The position numbers and the translations under genes were made by a program. Below, one piece after another: positions 6,238-10,124 of a DNA stretch of 10,124 nt. Each line of letters begins with the position of its first letter. Within the stretch, counting starts at the first letter, position 1. Source of the stretch: an uncultured Campylobacteraceae bacterium (GTDB taxonomy: Bacteria; Campylobacterota; Campylobacteria; Campylobacterales; Arcobacteraceae); the NCBI GenBank assembly GCA_913057765.1, contig CAJXPH010000090.1, positions 1-10,124 of the forward strand. Reading direction: 5' to 3'. The notes under the pieces are model-generated. The model was not told where the DNA came from and did not search any database. It saw nothing but the letters and a program-made list of their open reading frames with translations.

Positions 6238-6906
6238 TTAAAAATCTTTGGGATTCTCTTTAGATTTTGCAACTAGATTTAAAAACACATTTCTTGGGAT
6301 TTTTTTTGCACCTAAAGACTCTAAATGTAGAGTTGGAATTTGACAATCAATTAAGGTAAAACCTTTTTCTTTTAATCTTTGAACCAAATAATATAAAGCT
6401 ACTTTAGATGCGTCATTTTTTTTTGAAAACATTGATTCACCACAAAAGATATTTCCTATATTTATACCATAACCACCACCAACTAACTCTCCATTATAAT
6501 ATGCTTCAAAAGAATGGGCAAATTTCATTTCATGCAGTTTGACATAAGCTTCAATAATCTCAGGCAAAATCCAAGTTCCTTTTTGTCCTTCTCTGTTTAT
6601 TTTAGAACACTCAATCATCACTTGCTCAAAATTAGTATCAAATTTGATTTCAAAAATATTTTTTGAAATAGTTTTTCTTAAAGATTTTGATAGTTTAAAT
6701 TCATCTAAATCTAAAATCAATCTTGGATTTGGACTCCACCATAAAATTGGATCAGTTTTGTTGTACCAGGGGAAAATTCCCTTTGTATATGCAGTTATAA
6801 GTCTTGTAGTTGATAAATCTCCACCATATGCTAAAACACCTTCATCGCAAGCATAGAAAGGGTCAGGAAAAGAGTATGAATATTTATTTAAAGGTAATAT
6901 ATTCAA
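6238..6906 (-). CDS. aat: Leucyl/phenylalanyl-tRNA--protein transferase
   Basis: Aat moves Leu or Phe from aminoacyl-tRNA to the N-terminal Arg or Lys of proteins, creating an N-degron that ClpS delivers to ClpAP. The 222-residue protein is full length and carries the family blocks GVLAYGGDLS (23-32), AYTKGIFPWY (39-48), ILWWSPNPR (54-62), GTWI (110-113), FAHSFEAY (129-136), LVGGGYG (141-147), FCGESMFSKKNDASKVAL (154-171), LIDCQ (185-189) and HLESLGA (194-200). Glu157, Asp187 and Gln189 match the E. coli catalytic residues. The start is TTG at 6906-6904. It lines up with the E. coli N-terminus and no ATG is near, but no Shine-Dalgarno motif precedes it, and a hairpin ends 7 bases upstream. 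It lies downstream of clpS, clpA and a cytochrome gene on the same strand. Confidence 0.95.
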   Translation of the reverse strand: MNILPLNKYSYSFPDPFYACDEGVLAYGGDLSTTRLITAYTKGIFPWYNKTDPILWWSPNPRLILDLDEFKLSKSLRKTISKNIFEIKFDTNFEQVMIECSKINREGQKGTWILPEIIEAYVKLHEMKFAHSFEAYYNGELVGGGYGINIGNIFCGESMFSKKNDASKVALYYLVQRLKEKGFTLIDCQIPTLHLESLGAKKIPRNVFLNLVAKSKENPKDF

Positions 6907-6913
6907 AATTTAA

Positions 6914-6937
6914 ATAAAGGGAAGAGTTCCCCTTTAT
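6914..6937 (-). terminator. Hairpin between the cytochrome gene and aat
   Basis: On the minus strand ATAAAGGG and CCCTTTAT pair over 8 bp, or 10 bp with one bulged G and a CTC loop. TTAAATTTTG follows, the last three bases being the aat start codon. It begins one base after the cytochrome TAA. The stem and the T-rich tail suggest an intrinsic terminator, probably leaky, or a structure that limits aat expression, since it takes up the place where the aat ribosome binding site should be. Confidence 0.55.
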
Positions 6938-6938
6938 A

Positions 6939-7586
6939 TTAAAGTGAAGATATGAATGCACCTAATGCATCAACTTCTTCATCACTTAAATTAGTTACTT
7001 GACTTTTCATAACACCTTTCATAACTCCACCATAAGAACCGTCTTTATATCCTTTTAATGCAGTAACAACTTTAGCAGAATCCCAACCTTTTATAACTTG
7101 TGATTTACCTAAGGCTGCTTTTTCGCCATTTTGACCATGACATCCAGCACATTTTAAATATAAACCTTTTCCTTTTGCAGAATCTGTAGAAGCAGTATCT
7201 TTAGCTTCTGTTTTAGTTGCAACAATAGTATTAATACTTTCTTCAATTTTATCTTTTGTTTCAACTGCTTTAGCAGTCATTACTTTTGTAACTTCTTCTG
7301 TTTTTGCAACAACTTTTTCACTTACACTTTTAACAGCATCTGTTCCAAGTGCAGCAACTTTCTTTGACTCTTCTGCAATTTTAGTTACTACTGTAGAAGT
7401 AGATTCTTTTACTTGTTCAACAAGTTTTGCTTCAGGAGTTTTTTCCATTTCAACTTTTGGCTCAACTTTTTTTACTTCTTCAACTTTTGCTTCAACAACA
7501 GGTTTTGTTTCTACAACTTTTTTCTCTTCACCACATCCAGATAGTAGTGCGATTGCTACTACTGCGCTTAATAAAATTTTCTTCAT
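6939..7586 (-). CDS. Lipoprotein c-type cytochrome with a long charged linker
   Basis: A 215-residue periplasmic, membrane-anchored electron carrier. The N-terminus is a lipoprotein signal (MKKILLSAVVAIALLSGC; lipobox LSGC, lipidated Cys18). Residues 19-135 are low-complexity sequence made almost only of E, K, V, T and A, likely a flexible or helical stalk. The C-terminus (about 136-215) is a class I cytochrome c domain with one heme site CAGCH (146-150, His150 as proximal ligand). It ends in the usual GVMKSQVTNLSDEEVDALGAFI helix, where Met193 is the probable distal ligand (Met189 is an alternative). The partner is unknown; small cytochromes of this type feed terminal oxidases or peroxidases. 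AAGGGA lies 8 bases before the ATG. It sits between clpA and aat, though no protease link is evident. A hairpin follows its stop. Confidence 0.9.
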   Translation of the reverse strand: MKKILLSAVVAIALLSGCGEEKKVVETKPVVEAKVEEVKKVEPKVEMEKTPEAKLVEQVKESTSTVVTKIAEESKKVAALGTDAVKSVSEKVVAKTEEVTKVMTAKAVETKDKIEESINTIVATKTEAKDTASTDSAKGKGLYLKCAGCHGQNGEKAALGKSQVIKGWDSAKVVTALKGYKDGSYGGVMKGVMKSQVTNLSDEEVDALGAFISSL

Positions 7587-7640
7587 ATAATAATCCCTTG
7601 TATAAAAATAATTGCGAATTTTACTTTTATTGTCATTAAA

Positions 7641-7660
7641 AAGTAATTAAGTAAGTAATT
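7641..7660. repeat. Short direct repeat between clpA and the cytochrome gene
   Basis: AAGTAATT occurs twice (7641-7648 and 7653-7660) around a partial AAGT unit, a 12-base period. The 91-base gap 7587-7677 otherwise holds no clear terminator for clpA. The repeat could be a regulator site for the cytochrome gene, or simply AT-rich chance. Confidence 0.25.
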
Positions 7661-7677
7661 TAATCTATAAAAGTGAA

Positions 7678-9909
7678 TTATTTGTGTTCTAGTGGTTTAT
7701 AACCAAAAACAAATTCATCTTTTACAAAATCAATCTTAACATTCCCACCTTTTTTAAGTTTTCCAAATAAAATTTCATCTGTTAATACATTTTTAATTTT
7801 TTCTGAAATAACTCTAGAAAGAGGTCTTGCACCCATAGCTTTATCATAACCTAAAAAGGCTAATTCTTTTTTAGCTCTGACAGTTATACTAATATTAATT
7901 TTTTTACTTTCTAATTGTTTTTCTAGATCTTCAATAAATTTACCTGCTACTTTTGTAACAACATCAATACTTAAAGCATCAAAACTAACCATTGCATCAA
8001 GTCTATTTCTAAACTCTGGGGCAAAGAATTTATTAACAGCTTTACTCTCATTTAAATTATCATCTTTTGCAAATCCCATTACACTTGCTTCACTAGCACC
8101 AAGATTGGATGTCATAACTAAAACTACGTTTTGGAAATCTGCTTTATTCCCACTATTATCTGTAAGCTCAGCATTATCCATAACTTGAAGTAATATTGAC
8201 ATTAAATCTGGATGGGCTTTTTCAATTTCATCTAATAAAAGTACACAGTGAGGATGCTTTCTAATAGCTTCAGTTAAAAGACCACCATTCTCAAATCCAA
8301 CATATCCGGCAGGTGCTCCAATAAGTCTTGAAATTGTATGAGCTTCCATATATTCACTCATATCAAATCTCTCAAAATGAATACCTAACTGATTTGATAA
8401 CTCTTTTGCTACTTCAGTTTTACCAACACCTGTAGGTCCAGTAAATAAAAAACTTCCAATAGGTTTTTTATCAATATTCAATCCAGCTTTATTTCGCTTA
8501 ATAGATTGAGCAATAGTAGAGATAGCCTCATCTTGACCAAATACTCTTTTTTGCATATTCTTTTCAAGATTCTTAAGTAATGATATATCTGATTTTGTTG
8601 CAGATTTTGAAGGAATATGTGCCATTTTAGCAACTGTATCTTCCACATCTTTTTGCATAATTTTTATATTCTTTTTATTTAATGATGCATATTCAATTTT
8701 TTTAGAAGCTCCAACCTCATCAATAACATCAATAGCACTATCTGGAAGGAATCTATCTGTGATATATTTTTTACTAAGTTCTACAGCTATTTCAATAGCA
8801 TTTTTATTATATTTAACACCATGAAACTCTTCATATTTAGATTTTAAACCTTCTAAAATAGCAATAGTATCATCAACTGAAGGTTCTTCAATATCAACTT
8901 TTGCAAATCTTCTACTAAGTGCTTTATCTTTAGAAAAATCATTTCTAAACTCGGCAAATGTTGTTGCACCAATACATCTAAGTTTACCATTAGCTAGCAT
9001 TGGTTTTAAAATATTTGAAGCATCCATTGAACTTCCACTAACACTTCCTGCACCAACAATAGTATGAATTTCATCTATAAATAAAATTGAATTTGGAATT
9101 TTTACAATCTCTTTTAAAAGTGCTTTTAATTTTTTTTCAAAGTCACCTCTATATTTTGTTCCAGCTACCATTGAACCCATATCTAAAGAGAATACTTTTG
9201 CACCTTCTAAAAATTCTGGTACTCTTTTATTCGCAATTTCTAAAGCTAAGCCCTCTGCAATAGCAGTTTTACCTACACCTGGTTCACCAACTAATATAGG
9301 ATTATTTTTCTTTCTTCTACTTAATATTTGAACAACTCTACTTATTTCATTTTCTCTTCCAATAACAGGATCAATTTCCCCTTTATTTGCAAGAGCAACA
9401 AGTTCTGTAGAATTTTGATCTAATACTTTATTCTCTTTACTATCATCATTTGAAGAAACAGTTTCATCATCAAATTCATCTTCATCCTCTTTATGAGAAA
9501 TTTCTTCTAAAATATCAACTCTTTCTACACCCGCTGATTTTAAAAGAAATGTTGCATAAGACTTTTCATCTTTTAAAATAGCAACAAACATATCTTCAAC
9601 ACTTGCATTACCTCTTCCACTAGTTTGTGTAGTGGCAACCATATTCTCAATTGTTGTAGTTAAAGTAACTGTTTCAATTGGTTCATCTTGAATATCATCT
9701 GGATAAATAGGTGTATTTTCATCAATATGTTTTTTTACATCATTAAATAATTTATTTTGATCTAACCCTAAATCTACAAATAGATTCTCAATAACTTCAT
9801 CATGAATAAGCATTAAAAAAATATGTTCAATTGTTAAATATTCATGTCTACTTTTTTTAGCATAATTTACAGCTTGTGCAAATATGTTTCTTAATTCTTT
9901 ACTAATCAT
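7678..9909 (-). CDS. clpA: ATP-dependent Clp protease ATP-binding subunit ClpA
   Basis: ClpA is the hexameric AAA+ unfoldase that feeds proteins to ClpP and takes N-degron substrates from ClpS. The 743-residue protein is near the E. coli length and complete. Seen in order: a ClpS-binding double Clp-N domain (about 1-140), an acidic linker (139-160), first AAA+ module with Walker A GEPGVGKT (208-215), pore loop KYRGDFE (252-258), Walker B ILFIDE (275-280) and RRF finger (333-335), then a second module with Walker A GPTGVGKT (491-498), pore loop GYVG (535-538), Walker B VLLLDE (556-561), and sensor 2 GARPLSR (693-699). MGF at 611-613, before the APEFRNRLD motif, takes the place of the IGL/IGF loop that docks on ClpP. 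There is no long coiled-coil insertion between the modules, so it is ClpA and not ClpB. It starts 3 bases after clpS; GGAAGAAGAG at the clpS end serves as ribosome binding site. Confidence 0.97.
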   Translation of the reverse strand: MISKELRNIFAQAVNYAKKSRHEYLTIEHIFLMLIHDEVIENLFVDLGLDQNKLFNDVKKHIDENTPIYPDDIQDEPIETVTLTTTIENMVATTQTSGRGNASVEDMFVAILKDEKSYATFLLKSAGVERVDILEEISHKEDEDEFDDETVSSNDDSKENKVLDQNSTELVALANKGEIDPVIGRENEISRVVQILSRRKKNNPILVGEPGVGKTAIAEGLALEIANKRVPEFLEGAKVFSLDMGSMVAGTKYRGDFEKKLKALLKEIVKIPNSILFIDEIHTIVGAGSVSGSSMDASNILKPMLANGKLRCIGATTFAEFRNDFSKDKALSRRFAKVDIEEPSVDDTIAILEGLKSKYEEFHGVKYNKNAIEIAVELSKKYITDRFLPDSAIDVIDEVGASKKIEYASLNKKNIKIMQKDVEDTVAKMAHIPSKSATKSDISLLKNLEKNMQKRVFGQDEAISTIAQSIKRNKAGLNIDKKPIGSFLFTGPTGVGKTEVAKELSNQLGIHFERFDMSEYMEAHTISRLIGAPAGYVGFENGGLLTEAIRKHPHCVLLLDEIEKAHPDLMSILLQVMDNAELTDNSGNKADFQNVVLVMTSNLGASEASVMGFAKDDNLNESKAVNKFFAPEFRNRLDAMVSFDALSIDVVTKVAGKFIEDLEKQLESKKINISITVRAKKELAFLGYDKAMGARPLSRVISEKIKNVLTDEILFGKLKKGGNVKIDFVKDEFVFGYKPLEHK

Positions 9910-9912
9910 CTA

Positions 9913-10124
9913 TTACTCTTCTTCCATCATGGCTTTTAAAGGAAAGCCTTTTTCTCTTGCTAATGTTTTTACTTGAGTTACCTTTGTTGAAGCAATTTCA
10001 TGAGTATAGATACCACATATTGCTTTCCCCTCATTATGAATATTAAGCATAATTTGTGTCGCTTGATCTACATTCTTTCTAAATATTTTTGTTAAAATAT
10101 CTATAACAAAATCCATTGTTGAAT
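9913..10124 (-). CDS. clpS: ATP-dependent Clp protease adaptor ClpS, 5' end outside the window
   Basis: ClpS binds proteins with N-terminal Leu, Phe, Tyr or Trp and hands them to ClpA. The last 69 residues are visible. They match E. coli ClpS from the STM-DFVIDIL helix through NIHNEGKAICGIYTHEIASTKV to the end PLKAMMEEE. The Met encoded at 10116-10114 corresponds to the Met40 gatekeeper of the E. coli N-degron pocket, not to the start codon: the frame stays open to the window edge (Ser-Thr before it, then a codon ending AT), as expected if the NDDY-type pocket loop lies just beyond. The His in NIHNEGK matches the pocket residue His66. It forms a two-gene unit with clpA, 3 bases apart. Confidence 0.93.
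   Translation of the reverse strand, partial: STMDFVIDILTKIFRKNVDQATQIMLNIHNEGKAICGIYTHEIASTKVTQVKTLAREKGFPLKAMMEEE

Noticed and set aside
6181..6240. AT-only imperfect inverted repeat after aat, as a terminator
   Set aside because: The arms pair only through A:T with a bulge, and no T-run follows the stem; stability would be too low to claim a terminator.
6644..6856. Plus-strand open frame inside aat
   Set aside because: It is antisense to the conserved N-terminal half of aat and shows no independent evidence.
7427..7639. Plus-strand Leu/Gln-rich open frame over the cytochrome 5' region
   Set aside because: Its LLLQ-type repetition is only the antisense of the Glu/Lys/Val-rich stalk.
7587..7677. 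Promoter for the cytochrome gene (TATACA near 7603 or TATAGA near 7666)
   Set aside because: TATACA would put the start site on top of the ribosome binding site, and TATAGA is a weak match at the clpA end; neither is good enough to annotate.
10114..10116. ATG as the clpS start codon
   Set aside because: It corresponds to an internal Met of the N-degron pocket in ClpS proteins, and the frame is open to the window edge, so the real start is outside.
1..10124. tRNA, rRNA, CRISPR array, insertion sequence or phage genes
   Set aside because: No cloverleaf, rRNA block, spaced repeat series, transposase or phage-like protein could be seen on either strand.

Overview
The window looks like a chromosomal fragment from a low-GC member of the Campylobacterota, most likely Arcobacteraceae (Arcobacter sensu lato). 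The reasons are the strongly AT-rich coding sequence, promoter candidates that are T-runs next to TATAAT-like boxes instead of clear -35 elements, panB followed directly by ruvB, and double periplasmic solute-binding sensor domains of a kind common in that family. The assignment is by eye, without a database search. The first 48 bases are not biological: they are an Illumina Nextera i5 adapter that joins native sequence at base 49, so the window starts at an untrimmed contig or read end.

Layout. Bases 49-2326 (minus strand) hold a signalling-type operon. An uncertain 26-residue ORF is followed by a single-domain periplasmic solute-binding protein, which overlaps by 4 bp (ATGA) a larger secreted sensor with two tandem solute-binding domains. 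The sensor's C-terminal half is lost at the contig end. Bases 2327-2498 are a divergent control region with a promoter candidate for panB and an inverted repeat; the promoter candidate for the leftward operon lies just inside the small ORF. Bases 2499-5389 (plus strand) are a tightly packed operon: panB (pantothenate/CoA synthesis), ruvB (Holliday-junction motor) and an AI-2E/PerM-family membrane protein. It ends in a 12-bp perfect hairpin that lies partly inside the last gene and faces a convergent gene.

Bases 5408-10124 (minus strand, transcribed right to left) hold clpS (cut by the window end), clpA, a lipoprotein c-type cytochrome, aat, and a fusion of a ferredoxin:thioredoxin-reductase-like Fe-S domain with a rhodanese domain. 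Aat, ClpS and ClpA are three parts of the bacterial Leu N-degron pathway. Aat adds Leu or Phe to proteins with N-terminal Arg or Lys, ClpS recognises the new N-terminus, and ClpA unfolds the substrate for ClpP, which is not in the window. The cytochrome gene between clpA and aat has no obvious role in that pathway.

Most of the window is ordinary housekeeping DNA. I found no convincing new multi-gene system. The points most worth a second look are the adapter artefact and its false C-terminal peptide, the FTR-rhodanese fusion, the cytochrome inside the N-degron cluster, the hairpin just before the TTG start of aat, and the small ORF in front of the sensor operon.
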